Positions 16,280 to 25,005 of a stretch of DNA of 64,000 bases are shown one piece after another. The position numbers and the translations under genes are program-made. The notes beneath the pieces are model-generated. The model was not told the origin of the DNA. It saw nothing but the letters and a program-made list of their open reading frames with translations, and did not search any database. The DNA comes from Paenibacillaceae bacterium. Lineage in GTDB: Bacteria > Bacillota > Bacilli > Paenibacillales > Paenibacillaceae. The stretch's first letter is position 1. Every line of letters begins with the position of its first letter. The stretch lies in the NCBI GenBank assembly GCA_900766135.1, contig CAAFUF010000029.1:295953-359952 (forward strand), written 5' to 3'.

Positions 16280-18052
16280 TCAGGATTCTACCGAAAACAA
16301 ATAATAATAAATCGGTTGTCCGCCGTTATGAACCTCGACTTCGACGTCCGGATACTCCTCATGAATCCAGGCTACCAGCGCATCCGTCATTTCCCCGTCG
16401 GCTTCCTCGCCGGCCAGAACCGTCACGATTTCGTCGCCGCCGGCCAGCATTTTGGCCAGCAGCCCCCGGCTCGTTTCCAGCAGGCCTTCTTCGGTCGCCA
16501 CGATTTTGGAATCGGCGATGCCGATGTAGTGGCCGGCCGTAATCTCCAAATCGTCGAATGTCGTGTCTCGGACCGCGTACGTGACTTGGCCCGTCTTCAC
16601 GCGATGCACGGCGTTCTGCATGTTATCCTGGTTCGCTTCCACGCTCTCGTCCTCTTGGAAAGCAAACGCCGCAGCAATCCCCTGAGGAATGCTCTTGCTC
16701 GGGATGACAGTAACGTTGCGTTCTCCTTCAAGCAAATCGCGTGCTTGTTGCGCGGCCAAAATAATATTGGAATTGTTCGGCAGGACGAATACATGCTGAG
16801 CCGAAATCGACTGGATCGCCTTTACGAAATCCTCGGTGCTCGGGTTCATCGTCTGCCCGCCGGACAAGACGACATCGACGCCCAAGCTGGTGAAGATTTC
16901 CGAAATCCCTTGACCCGACGCTACGGCGATAAAGCCGTAAGGCGCCGTTTCATCGGCCGGCAAGCCGGCCGGATCCACCGGACGGGCCGGTTCTGCCGGA
17001 ATTTCGGCAAACAGCTCCGGCATCGGTGCCGCGTCCATGCCCGCGATCAGCAAATCGCGATGCTGCTCTCGCATGTTCAAAATATGAATTTGCGTAATTT
17101 CACCGTAGCGGAGCGCCAAATTCAGCACATCCCCCGGTGTTTTGGAATGAACGTGGACCTTGATGACTTCGTCGTCCGCGATCACGATAATCGAATCACC
17201 ATTGACCGAAAGCGCTTTCCGGAACTGATCCTCGTCGAATGCGGCATCCTTGATTTCACCGATTTTTCGATTAATGAAAAACTCCATGTCGTATAAAAAC
17301 TCGATATCCTCGGTTTCCAGCTTGGCTTGTGCCGAAGCCGGAACCTGTACCGGTGCAGCCGCTTGCGTGCGAAGCTCCGGTTTGGCGACGGCCGCGGGGG
17401 CTTGTCCCAACGCCGCTGCTGCCTCGCTGCTGGCACCGCCGGTCAGCCACTGCAAGAATCCTTCATAAATATATACAAGTCCTTGACCGCCCGAATCCAC
17501 GACGCCAACCTGTTTCAGTACCGGTAACAGCTCCGGCGTGCCCGCGAGCGCTTCCTTCGCTTTGGCCAGCACCTCGGTCATCAATTCCGTGATATCTGTA
17601 GTTCTGCGCGAGTAATATACGGCATGCTTGGCGGCTTCCTTCGCCACCGTCAGAATCGTCCCTTCCACCGGTTTAACAACCGCTTTATAAGCAGTATCCA
17701 CCCCGCTTTGCAATGCGGCGGCAAATTGAGCCGTATTCATTTCTTCCAATGAAGCGGCAGATCGGCTAAAGCCGCGGAACAGCTGGGACAAGATCACGCC
17801 GGAGTTCCCGCGCGCGCCCATCAGGAGACCCTTCGATAAAGTGGCCGCTCTGCTGCCCAAACCTCCGGTCCCGTGATTTTTCAGTTCCGTCACGCCAGCG
17901 GTCATCGTCAAGTTCATATTCGTACCGGTGTCCCCATCGGGAACCGGGAATACGTTCAGAGAGTTGACGTGTTCAGCATGCTCCGTCAGCCGCTGTGCAC
18001 CGGCCAATACCATGGCGGTGAAATCTGTTCCAGTTAAAGAACGCTTACTCAA
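16280..18052 (-). CDS. fakA: Fatty acid kinase catalytic subunit (DAK2/YloV)
   Basis: A 590-aa cytosolic protein. The N-terminal DhaL/DAK2 ATP-binding domain is plain (VNSLNVFPVPDGDTGTNMNL, with the Asp residues that hold Mg-ATP). A linker rich in Ala/Pro (about 205-245) and the C-terminal domain that contacts FakB follow. FakA phosphorylates fatty acids bound by DegV/FakB proteins, feeding them to phospholipid synthesis through PlsX/PlsY. It lies between yloU (15 nt upstream) and the DegV gene, so the three form an operon. Length is slightly above the usual 550 aa because of the linker. Confidence 0.92.
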   Translation of the reverse strand: MSKRSLTGTDFTAMVLAGAQRLTEHAEHVNSLNVFPVPDGDTGTNMNLTMTAGVTELKNHGTGGLGSRAATLSKGLLMGARGNSGVILSQLFRGFSRSAASLEEMNTAQFAAALQSGVDTAYKAVVKPVEGTILTVAKEAAKHAVYYSRRTTDITELMTEVLAKAKEALAGTPELLPVLKQVGVVDSGGQGLVYIYEGFLQWLTGGASSEAAAALGQAPAAVAKPELRTQAAAPVQVPASAQAKLETEDIEFLYDMEFFINRKIGEIKDAAFDEDQFRKALSVNGDSIIVIADDEVIKVHVHSKTPGDVLNLALRYGEITQIHILNMREQHRDLLIAGMDAAPMPELFAEIPAEPARPVDPAGLPADETAPYGFIAVASGQGISEIFTSLGVDVVLSGGQTMNPSTEDFVKAIQSISAQHVFVLPNNSNIILAAQQARDLLEGERNVTVIPSKSIPQGIAAAFAFQEDESVEANQDNMQNAVHRVKTGQVTYAVRDTTFDDLEITAGHYIGIADSKIVATEEGLLETSRGLLAKMLAGGDEIVTVLAGEEADGEMTDALVAWIHEEYPDVEVEVHNGGQPIYYYLFSVES

Positions 18053-18067
18053 TGAAAATTCCCCTTC

Positions 18068-18427
18068 CTAGCTTGATACGCGTACGCCTTGGACTACGAT
18101 ATTCACCTGATCCACTTCGAGTCCAACGATTTGATTCAATACGTATTTCACTTTGAGCTGTATGTTGTGTGCGACCTCGGAAATTTTCGTGCCATAACTG
18201 ACTATAATATAAAGATAAATAGCTAATCGATGATTATCCAGGTTCACTTCCACACCCCGGGCCAAATTCTCGCGCCCCAGCAATTCGGCAATGCCGTCCT
18301 TCAACTGCTTTCGGCTTGCCATTCCTACCAGTCCATAACACTCCATGGCGGCCGATCCGGCGATAACCTTGATGGCTTCCTCCGAAATATCGATTCGTCC
18401 ATATTCGGTCGTAAGATTTACAGCCAC
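18068..18427 (-). CDS. yloU: Asp23/Gls24 family envelope stress protein (YloU)
   Basis: A 119-aa Asp23 family protein (YGRIDISEEAIKVIAGSAAMECYGLVGMAS ... motif split across the first 45 residues; LAIYLYIIVSYGTKISEVA in the middle). The start is the GTG at 18427 with AAGGAG upstream; the frame stays open to 18850 but that part carries no signal. It is conserved next to fakA and divergent from rpmB, as in Bacillus subtilis. Members attach to the membrane through partners and are linked to envelope stress; the precise role is not known. Confidence 0.88.
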   Translation of the reverse strand: MAVNLTTEYGRIDISEEAIKVIAGSAAMECYGLVGMASRKQLKDGIAELLGRENLARGVEVNLDNHRLAIYLYIIVSYGTKISEVAHNIQLKVKYVLNQIVGLEVDQVNIVVQGVRVSS

Positions 18428-18525
18428 GCCAACCTCACTCCTTCCATAGAATTTATTATGGACTAAACTATATTGTACTATAAGAACAGAGAGAAATAAA
18501 TAAAAGAGTCGATCGTCAATATCTG

Positions 18526-18555
18526 TTGACGGGGCTTTTTTTACTGTGATATTAT
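18526..18555 (+). promoter_or_regulatory. Sigma-A promoter of rpmB
   Basis: TTGACG (18526-18531), an 18-bp spacer and TATTAT (18550-18555), giving an untranslated leader of about 75 nt before rpmB. Confidence 0.7.
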
Positions 18556-18637
18556 ATTTAAGTATTGTCAATAACCGTGATGAGAACACGAAGCTGTTAT
18601 TTTCAAGACAGGTGTACTGGAACAGGAGGTGTAATGA

Positions 18638-18826
18638 ATGGCTCGCAAATGTTATGTGACTGGCAAGAAGCCAGGCAGCGGTAACCATGTATCTCACGCA
18701 AACAATCGCAATCGGCGCTCTTGGGGCGTAAACGTGCAGAAGGTCCGGATTTTGGTAGACGGCAAACCGAAACGCGTATACGTCAGCACTCGGGCTTTGA
18801 AATCCGGTAAAGTGACCCGCGTGTAA
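18638..18826 (+). CDS. rpmB: 50S ribosomal protein L28
   Basis: A 62-aa basic ribosomal protein with the typical start MARKCYVTGKKPGSGNHVSH and the NNRNRRSW segment. It has a single N-terminal cysteine and lacks the four-Cys zinc ribbon seen in some paralogues, so it is the zinc-independent form. AGGAGG lies 8 nt upstream. It is transcribed alone, from its own promoter to its own terminator, and divergently from yloU. Confidence 0.97.
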   Translation: MARKCYVTGKKPGSGNHVSHANNRNRRSWGVNVQKVRILVDGKPKRVYVSTRALKSGKVTRV

Positions 18827-18848
18827 TGGCTCGGGACGAACTATAGAC

Positions 18849-18881
18849 AAAAAGCACCTTTTCCTATGGAGGTGCTTTTTT
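18849..18881 (+). terminator. Terminator after rpmB
   Basis: AAAAAGCACCT and AGGTGCTTTTTT form an 11-bp stem with a T-run. Confidence 0.92.
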
Positions 18882-19031
18882 ACTGCGCTTTTTTCTTAGA
18901 AGTCGTAAGTCTTGCCGCCAAAAAGGCTAACGCCGGCTGCATTTCTAGCCGCGGCCTAGGCATTCCTTTCATGGCGGGAACCGCCAGGCGCGCCCTTTCG
19001 CTGCTTGGGGCGGGTTTTCAGGCCCCGCCCG

Positions 19032-19112
19032 CTAGTTCTTGTGAAACGTGTTCAGTACCGCCTTAACGAATCCTCCCAAAAACTTAGGCAGCTTGAATGT
19101 GTAAAATTTCAT
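19032..19112 (-). CDS. spoVM: Stage V sporulation protein M (SpoVM), 26 aa
   Basis: The minus strand encodes a 26-residue amphipathic peptide that starts MKFYTFKLPKFLGG and ends FHKN, nearly the same as SpoVM of Bacillus subtilis, with the conserved Pro9. GGGGAGG lies 8 nt upstream of the ATG. SpoVM recognises the curved forespore membrane and anchors SpoIVA, the base of the spore coat; it also inhibits FtsH. Its position between rpe and rpmB matches Bacillus, except that thiN is missing. A GC-rich inverted repeat follows (19007-19030) without a clear T-run. Confidence 0.95.
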   Translation of the reverse strand: MKFYTFKLPKFLGGFVKAVLNTFHKN

Positions 19113-19189
19113 CGTTCACCCTCCCCATCGTGCTCATGCCTTCACCCATATTCTATGTTTGATGTCATTTACCCGTGTATTCCCGCCAC

Positions 19190-19227
19190 AAAAAAAAGGC
19201 TACATGAGAACCTTCGCTCATGTAACC
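19190..19227 (-). terminator. Terminator after rpe
   Basis: GGTTACATGAG and CTCATGTAGCC form an 11-bp stem (one G-T pair) on the minus strand, followed by eight T. Confidence 0.93.
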
Positions 19228-19251
19228 CATTGTATGCGCATCTTAATGCGC

Positions 19252-19926
19252 CTATGCCAATCCGGCCAGGCTCTCGCGGATTTCTGCCATCGCCGCGCGG
19301 CGGTCGGCTTGGCCGAACACCGCATTCCCGGCGACCAGCACATCCGCTCCCGCTTCCACGACCAGCGGCGCCGTTGCAGCCGCAATCCCGCCGTCCACTT
19401 CGATGCGCAAATCGCGCAAGCCCAACTCTTCCTTCCAGGCTTTCAGCTGACGAATCTTGCGCAGCGTAGCCGGAATAAACGCTTGCCCGCCGAAGCCGGG
19501 ATTTACCGTCATGACAAGGACGAGGTCCACATCCTCCAGCACCTCGCGAACGGCCGAAGCCGGCGTGGCCGGGTTGATTGCAACCCCCGCCTTGACTCCC
19601 TGCTCCTTGATCAGGTGCAGCACCCGGTGCAAATGCACGCAGGCTTCGGCGTGCACGGTAATGAGGTGCGCGCCGGCTTTGGCGAAGGCGGGGACGTACT
19701 CCTCCGGCTTCTCGATCATCAGATGGACGTCGAGCGGCAGCTTGGTTTGCGGGGCGATCGCTTGCAGCACCAGCGGCCCGAACGTCAGGTTCGGGACGAA
19801 GTGGCCGTCCATCACGTCCACATGCAGCCAGTCGGCGCCTCCCCGCTCTACGTCGGCGACCTCCTCGCCCAGCTTGGCGAAATCGGCCGACAGAATGGAC
19901 GGCGCAATATAGATGTTGTTGCTCAT
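19252..19926 (-). CDS. rpe: Ribulose-phosphate 3-epimerase
   Basis: A 224-aa TIM-barrel enzyme that interconverts ribulose-5-P and xylulose-5-P in the pentose phosphate pathway. Signature segments: APSILSADFAKLGEE, HVDVMDGHFVPNLTFGP (metal His and catalytic Asp), VMTVNPGFGGQAFI and EVDGGI (second catalytic Asp). GGAGG lies 10 nt upstream of the ATG. It starts 4 nt after rsgA, in the prpC-prkC-rsgA-rpe operon. Confidence 0.96.
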   Translation of the reverse strand: MSNNIYIAPSILSADFAKLGEEVADVERGGADWLHVDVMDGHFVPNLTFGPLVLQAIAPQTKLPLDVHLMIEKPEEYVPAFAKAGAHLITVHAEACVHLHRVLHLIKEQGVKAGVAINPATPASAVREVLEDVDLVLVMTVNPGFGGQAFIPATLRKIRQLKAWKEELGLRDLRIEVDGGIAAATAPLVVEAGADVLVAGNAVFGQADRRAAMAEIRESLAGLA

Positions 19927-19930
19927 GACG

Positions 19931-20845
19931 TCAATACCTCCGCTTCTTCTCCTTCATCTCTTCATGGAACTGAACGTAATGCTCATAACGGCTGGTGGCG
20001 ATTTCGCCTTGGTCCGCGGCTTCTCTCACCTTGCAGCCCGGCTCGTGCAAATGGCTGCAGCCGCGGAATTTGCAGCCTTCCGCGTAATCCGTAAACTCCC
20101 GGAAGCAGCTGGACAGCTCTTCCACGCCCAGCTCGAGGAAATCCAGCTGGCTGAAGCCCGGCGTATCGGCCACATACCCGCCGTTTTCCAGCTCGATCAG
20201 CTCGACATGACGCGTCGTATGGCGTCCGCGGCCCAGCCTGAGGCTGATCTCGCTTGTCTCCAGCGATAAGCCGAGCATGGCGTTAAGCAGCGAGGATTTC
20301 CCGACTCCCGACTGGCCCGAGAAAACGCTGATCTCCCCGGCCAGACGAGATTTCACTTCCTCGGTCCCCATCCCGGTCACCGAGCTGGTGACGATCACGT
20401 CGTAGCCAACGGACTCATACAACGCCTTGACCTCGCTAATGATTTCGGGCGTATCCTCCGCACCGTCCTCCTCCAGCAAGTCCTCCTTGGTCAGGCAAAT
20501 CAGCGCCCGCAGACCGGCATGTTCGATATGCACCAGAAACTTGTCCAGCAGTTGCAGGTTGAGATCCGGCTCCCGCAGCGAAAACAGCAGCACGGCCAGC
20601 TTGGCGTTCGCGACCGGCGGCCGGATCAGCTCGGTTTCCCGCGGCAAGATCTCGTCAACGGTTCCTTCTCCGTTTTCCGTTGGGGAATAGATAACTCGAT
20701 CGCCCACCAGCGGGCTCTCGCCTCTCTTCTTGAAAATGCCGCGGCCGCGGCACTGGACGTAACCGTCCGGTGCCCCAGCCTGCGCTGTCGCCGGCTTCAC
20801 GTAGTAATAACCGCTTAATGCCTTTACAATCAAGCCTTCAGGCAT
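19931..20845 (-). CDS. rsgA: Ribosome small-subunit-dependent GTPase A
   Basis: A 304-aa circularly permuted GTPase that checks late 30S maturation (CpgA/YloQ). Order: OB domain (1-70), then the permuted G motifs G4 (LTKEDLL), G1 (GQSGVGKSSLLNAM) and G3 (DTPGFSQL), and a C-terminal zinc knuckle with CKFRGCSHLHEPGCKV. The ATG at 20845 follows GAGG. In Bacillus it is a PrkC substrate, and here it directly follows prkC. Confidence 0.95.
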   Translation of the reverse strand: MPEGLIVKALSGYYYVKPATAQAGAPDGYVQCRGRGIFKKRGESPLVGDRVIYSPTENGEGTVDEILPRETELIRPPVANAKLAVLLFSLREPDLNLQLLDKFLVHIEHAGLRALICLTKEDLLEEDGAEDTPEIISEVKALYESVGYDVIVTSSVTGMGTEEVKSRLAGEISVFSGQSGVGKSSLLNAMLGLSLETSEISLRLGRGRHTTRHVELIELENGGYVADTPGFSQLDFLELGVEELSSCFREFTDYAEGCKFRGCSHLHEPGCKVREAADQGEIATSRYEHYVQFHEEMKEKKRRY

Positions 20846-20877
20846 AGGGGACGGCCTCGCTTTCGTATCGGTCTGAC

Positions 20878-23028
20878 TTAATCGCCATGTTTGTTTCGTT
20901 TACCCGCCTTTCCTTTTCCGCTCACTGCACCCTGTTCGACATTGAGCGAGGCTAGCTTGCCTGACAAAATCATGCCGGTATCGGGCGGGTTATCGCCCGA
21001 ATCCATATCCATCGTATTCTCATCCGTCCCGCCGGTATCCGGGAATTGCGGTACCGGAACGGTTCCTTGCTTGGCATCGATATACGAGATCGGGTAGGTG
21101 TCCAGCATGACGCCGTCGCGTGAAACCGTGACGTAACCGTTCTTGTTCGGAGCCAGAACCAAGTCTACCGCCAGGTATTGCGCTTTGCCTACCTTTTGCG
21201 TTCCCCATTCGCGGCCCTCTCCTCGGGCATCCCCGTACACGATGGTGTATTTGCTGATTTGGCCTTCCTGGGCCGGCACGGCCGGCACTTGGAACGTATA
21301 GTTGATCGCTTCCGGCGGGTAGCCGGTGCTGATGAACAAAGTCACTTTCGAACCCGGCGCTACCGGTTCGTCCGGCGCGTAAGGCCACTGCTTCGTCACT
21401 TTGCCCGCATCGACCTCGAAGCTCGCTTCCTCTTTGATCCCGTCGTCAGCCAGTACCAGACCCATGTCTCTTAGCGTTTTTTCAGCCTCTGCCTGCGATT
21501 TATTCACGAGATTCGGCATCTTCACTTCGTCCGGTCCCTTGCTGACCTTCAGTACGACATTCACCGTCTCCGGATCGAATTCCTCTCCGGCCTCCGGCGA
21601 TTGGCTGATGATCTTACCCGGTTCGATCTCGCTGCTGTTCTCCTCCGCTTTCGTCACGCGAGCCTCGGCTACGCCAAGCTCCTTCAGCTGCTGCAGCGCA
21701 TCGTCATAAGTCCCGGTTAACGCCGGCATCTTCTCTTGCGGCTTCTCCGTGCTGACCTTCAAGTCGATGGCCGAACCTTCCTTCACCATCGTCCCCTCCG
21801 GTTTGCTCTGCTCATAGACGATCCCCTCGTCCACGCCTTCTTTGTATTCCCGGGCAATGTCCCCGACGGTGATGCCTTTGTCGGTTAACGCTTGAATCGC
21901 CTTCTCTTCTTCCAGGTTAAGCACGTTCGGCACGGCGACCTCCGGGACGGTAACCAGGCTCGTGACATACCAGGCCACACCGGCCAATGCGAGCAGGACG
22001 ACCAGCGTCAAGCTGACCCAAAGCGCCGGCTTGCCCCAAATTTTCTTCTTCTGGGTGCCGCCTCGCTCCTCCGCCACCGCTCCGCCGTCACGGGACAGCT
22101 TGGATGCTCCTGTGGAAGAACCTGGGTTTTGCGGCCGGATTGCCGGAATGATCCGCGTGCTGTCTTCGTCATGATCTTCGATAAAGGCCAGTTTCGTTTC
22201 CGTTCTTCGTTCCGGCAGCAGGCAGGTCTCCAGGTCGCGCAGCATCTCCTTGGCGGATTGGTACCGCTCGCCCGGATTTTTTCGCATCGACTTGAGAATG
22301 ATGTTCTCCACGCTTTGCGGAATCATCGGATTCACCGTTCGCGGCTCGTCGAATTCCTCCTGCAGATGCTTCAGCGCTACGCTGATCGGGCTCTCGCCAA
22401 GGAACGGCAACCGGCCTGTCAGCATTTGATACAGCACGATCCCCAGCGAATAGAGGTCGGATTTCTCCCCGGTGGCGACGCCCTTTGCGTGCTCCGGCGA
22501 GAAATAGTGCACCGAGCCGACCACCGAGCCGGTCTGCGTGATCGTCGCCGACGTGACGGCGCGCGCAATCCCGAAATCCGTCACTTTGACTCGTCCGTTT
22601 CGCCCGATCAAGATGTTATGAGGTTTAATATCGCGATGAATAATTTGGTTGTGATGGGCGTGATCCAGCGCATCGGCGATTTGCGACGCGATCCGGACGG
22701 CCTCGTCGACCTGCAACGGGGCGCGTTCCTTGATGATTTCATTCAGGTTTTGTCCTTCAACGTATTCCATGACGATATAATGGACTTCGTCCTCTTGTCC
22801 GACATCATACACGCTGACGATATTCGGGTGGGACAAGGATGCGGCAGACTGCGCCTCCCGGCGGAAACGCCGGATAAATTCCTCGTCATTCACAAATTGT
22901 TGACGCAGCACTTTGATGGCTACGTAGCGGTTCAGCAGCAGGTCCTGCGCTTTGTATACCAGCGCCATGCCCCCTCCGCCGATCCGTTCGATGATTTGAT
23001 AACGACCGCCCAATTCGTGTCCGATCAT
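20878..23028 (-). CDS. prkC: PASTA-domain Ser/Thr protein kinase
   Basis: A 716-aa membrane kinase. The cytoplasmic kinase domain (residues 1-270) has IGGGGMALVYKA, the ATP lysine K39 (VAIKV), HRDIKPHN (131-138) and DFG (151-153). A juxtamembrane linker, one membrane helix (335-358) and three extracellular PASTA repeats (about 362-565) follow, then a beta-rich tail. PASTA domains bind peptidoglycan fragments; PrkC links wall status and germination to protein phosphorylation. The ATG at 23028 overlaps the prpC stop (ATGA) and has AAAGGAG 8 nt upstream; a GTG at 23037 is too close to that site. Confidence 0.95.
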   Translation of the reverse strand: MIGHELGGRYQIIERIGGGGMALVYKAQDLLLNRYVAIKVLRQQFVNDEEFIRRFRREAQSAASLSHPNIVSVYDVGQEDEVHYIVMEYVEGQNLNEIIKERAPLQVDEAVRIASQIADALDHAHHNQIIHRDIKPHNILIGRNGRVKVTDFGIARAVTSATITQTGSVVGSVHYFSPEHAKGVATGEKSDLYSLGIVLYQMLTGRLPFLGESPISVALKHLQEEFDEPRTVNPMIPQSVENIILKSMRKNPGERYQSAKEMLRDLETCLLPERRTETKLAFIEDHDEDSTRIIPAIRPQNPGSSTGASKLSRDGGAVAEERGGTQKKKIWGKPALWVSLTLVVLLALAGVAWYVTSLVTVPEVAVPNVLNLEEEKAIQALTDKGITVGDIAREYKEGVDEGIVYEQSKPEGTMVKEGSAIDLKVSTEKPQEKMPALTGTYDDALQQLKELGVAEARVTKAEENSSEIEPGKIISQSPEAGEEFDPETVNVVLKVSKGPDEVKMPNLVNKSQAEAEKTLRDMGLVLADDGIKEEASFEVDAGKVTKQWPYAPDEPVAPGSKVTLFISTGYPPEAINYTFQVPAVPAQEGQISKYTIVYGDARGEGREWGTQKVGKAQYLAVDLVLAPNKNGYVTVSRDGVMLDTYPISYIDAKQGTVPVPQFPDTGGTDENTMDMDSGDNPPDTGMILSGKLASLNVEQGAVSGKGKAGKRNKHGD

Positions 23029-23795
23029 GAATTCCACTCCTTTATGCCTGACCCGGCATCCTCATGTTGTTCCAGCAGGACGACGCTGATGTTGTCGTCG
23101 CCACCTGCGTTCAACGCCAGCTGGAGCAAACGATCGGCGCGATCGTTTAACCCGAGATCGTGATTCCCGAGCGTCAGAACCATTTGTTCCGGCGTCACGT
23201 AGTTGCTGAGCCCGTCGCTGCACAGCAGCAATAGATCTCCAGGCTCCATGGACACCCGGTTCATGTCGACCTCTACCCGCTCATCGGTGCCCAGCGCGCG
23301 GGTCACGACATTGCGATGCGGATGCATCGTCGCTTCCTCTGCGCTGATCTGATTGTTCTTGAGCAGCTCATTGACCAGCGAGTGATCGTCCGTCAGCTGG
23401 ATGAGCTGGCCATCCCGGAAATGGTAGGCCCGGCTGTCTCCGATATGGGCGATTACCCCATCATGTCCCGCAAATATCCCGGCGACGACCGTGGTTCCCA
23501 TGCTGTGGTATTCCGCATGATCCGTCGCTTTGCGGAACACTTCCTCGTTCGCATGAAGTATCGCTTTTTTCAACTCTTCTCCGCAAGCCTCGGCCGACAG
23601 TCCCGCTGGCAGTGCCCCCAGATCCCGGGTAATCGTCTCAACCGTCATTCGGCTGGCGATGTCGCCGGCCTGATGGCCGCCCATCCCGTCCGCGACGATC
23701 GCCAGCGTATACCCTGACTCCAGCCGATCTACCCAAGTACAATCCTCATTGACGGAACGGACTCGTCCCACATCACTAACATTAACGCAATTCAT
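23025..23795 (-). CDS. prpC: PP2C-type protein phosphatase
   Basis: A 256-aa Mn-dependent phosphatase that reverses PrkC phosphorylation. Metal-binding motifs are in place: VRSVNEDC, VADGMGGHQAGDIAS, AHIGDSRAYHF, LCSDGLSNYV and GGDDNISVVL. It overlaps prkC by ATGA. The start is ATG at 23795 or the GTG directly before it; GAGGTG lies upstream of both. It begins 10 nt after rlmN, so it may also be read from the rlmN promoter. Confidence 0.95.
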   Translation of the reverse strand: MNCVNVSDVGRVRSVNEDCTWVDRLESGYTLAIVADGMGGHQAGDIASRMTVETITRDLGALPAGLSAEACGEELKKAILHANEEVFRKATDHAEYHSMGTTVVAGIFAGHDGVIAHIGDSRAYHFRDGQLIQLTDDHSLVNELLKNNQISAEEATMHPHRNVVTRALGTDERVEVDMNRVSMEPGDLLLLCSDGLSNYVTPEQMVLTLGNHDLGLNDRADRLLQLALNAGGDDNISVVLLEQHEDAGSGIKEWNS

Positions 23796-23804
23796 CACTT
23801 TCGC

Positions 23805-24851
23805 TCACCTCGCACCAGACTCCATGTGCTTCGCCCGCAGTTGCCCGCAGGCCGCGGCAATATCATGGCCTTGCTCTCGGCGGATCGTCACATTGATGCC
23901 TTTGTCCGCCAGTATGCGTTGAAATTGAAAAATATCGTTACGCGAAGTTCTCACGTATTTGCGCTCCGGCACATAGTTGACCGGAATCAAATTGACGTGG
24001 CACAGCATATCCTTCAACACGCCGGCCAGTTCCTCCGCATGCTCCGGCTGGTCGTTCACCCCTCCGATGAGCGCGTACTCGAACGTGATGCGGCGACCGG
24101 TTTTGGCGATATAGTAGCGCAGCGACTCCATCACGTCGTCGAATGGAAAACGCCGGTTGACCGGCATCAGCTTGGAGCGGAGCGCATCGTTCGGCGCATG
24201 GATCGAGATCGCCAGATTGATTTGCGTATTCTCGTCCGCAAACCGGTAAATGTTCGGGACAATCCCGCTCGTTGATACAGTAATATGCCGTTGTCCGATG
24301 TTCAAGCCCTTTTCGTGGATCATAATCCGCAAAAATTTCATCGTGGCATCGTAGTTCTCGAACGGTTCGCCCGTTCCCATGATCACGATACTGCTGACGC
24401 GCTCTCCTCGGGTATCCAGGATTTTCTGCGCCTGCACAACCTGCGCGACGATCTCTCCCGGCGTCAGGTTCCGCTTCAAGCCGCCCAGCGTTGAGGCACA
24501 AAACGTACAGCCCACTTTGCAGCCGACCTGGGTCGTCACGCAAATGCTGTTGCCGTAGTTATGCTTCATAATCACCGTTTCGATCGCATGATCGTCGTGC
24601 AGCCCGAACAGGAACTTCACCGTTCCGTCCTTCGACTCCAGCTTGGTAATCTCCTGCAGCGTCACGAACGCAAACTCTTCGTCAAGCCTCTGGCGGAGCG
24701 CTTTGGACAGGTTGGTCATCTCTTCGAAGGAGCCGACGCGCTTCACGTACAGCCAATCGAAAATCTGGCCGCCGCGAAACGCGGGTTCTCCCTGCGTAAC
24801 AGCCCATTCCTGCAATTCTTCCAACGTATAATCATATATAAAAGGTTTCAT
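23805..24851 (-). CDS. rlmN: 23S rRNA (A2503-C2)/tRNA (A37) methyltransferase, radical SAM
   Basis: A 348-aa radical SAM enzyme that methylates A2503 of 23S rRNA and A37 of some tRNAs. The cluster motif is CKVGCTFCAS (CxxxCxxC), the glycine-rich SAM site MGTGEPFENYD, and two further catalytic cysteines are expected in the middle and near the C-terminus (HDIAAACGQLR). Length fits RlmN. Resistance enzyme Cfr is a relative, but the synteny with prpC-prkC is that of housekeeping rlmN. The ATG at 24851 follows AGGTG; the long upstream frame to 25097 overlaps a terminator and is not coding. Confidence 0.94.
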   Translation of the reverse strand: MKPFIYDYTLEELQEWAVTQGEPAFRGGQIFDWLYVKRVGSFEEMTNLSKALRQRLDEEFAFVTLQEITKLESKDGTVKFLFGLHDDHAIETVIMKHNYGNSICVTTQVGCKVGCTFCASTLGGLKRNLTPGEIVAQVVQAQKILDTRGERVSSIVIMGTGEPFENYDATMKFLRIMIHEKGLNIGQRHITVSTSGIVPNIYRFADENTQINLAISIHAPNDALRSKLMPVNRRFPFDDVMESLRYYIAKTGRRITFEYALIGGVNDQPEHAEELAGVLKDMLCHVNLIPVNYVPERKYVRTSRNDIFQFQRILADKGINVTIRREQGHDIAAACGQLRAKHMESGAR

Positions 24852-24957
24852 CTTCACACACCTGTCCATGTTTAATTTCGAAATTTGCCTACTCATTCTT
24901 CCCATTTTATCATAAATCGCCTGATGACTAAAGTCGGCCGCCGCGGCACGGCCGCGC

Positions 24958-24995
24958 AAAAAGGCCAAGCCCGCCGGGTCCGGCGGCACTTGACC
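24958..24995 (-). terminator. Terminator after rsmB
   Basis: On the minus strand GGTCAAGTGCCGCC pairs with GGCGGGCTTGGCC (a few mismatches), then five T. It lies just past the rsmB stop and isolates rlmN. Confidence 0.75.
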
Positions 24996-25005
24996 TAACC
25001 TGTCG

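Noticed and set aside
18068..18850. YloU extended over the rpmB gene on the opposite strand
   Set aside because: The extension is antisense to rpmB and its promoter; the Asp23 domain starts at the GTG at 18427.
19007..19030. GC-rich inverted repeat after spoVM as a terminator
   Set aside because: The stem is good but lacks a T-run on either strand, so I did not list it as a terminator.
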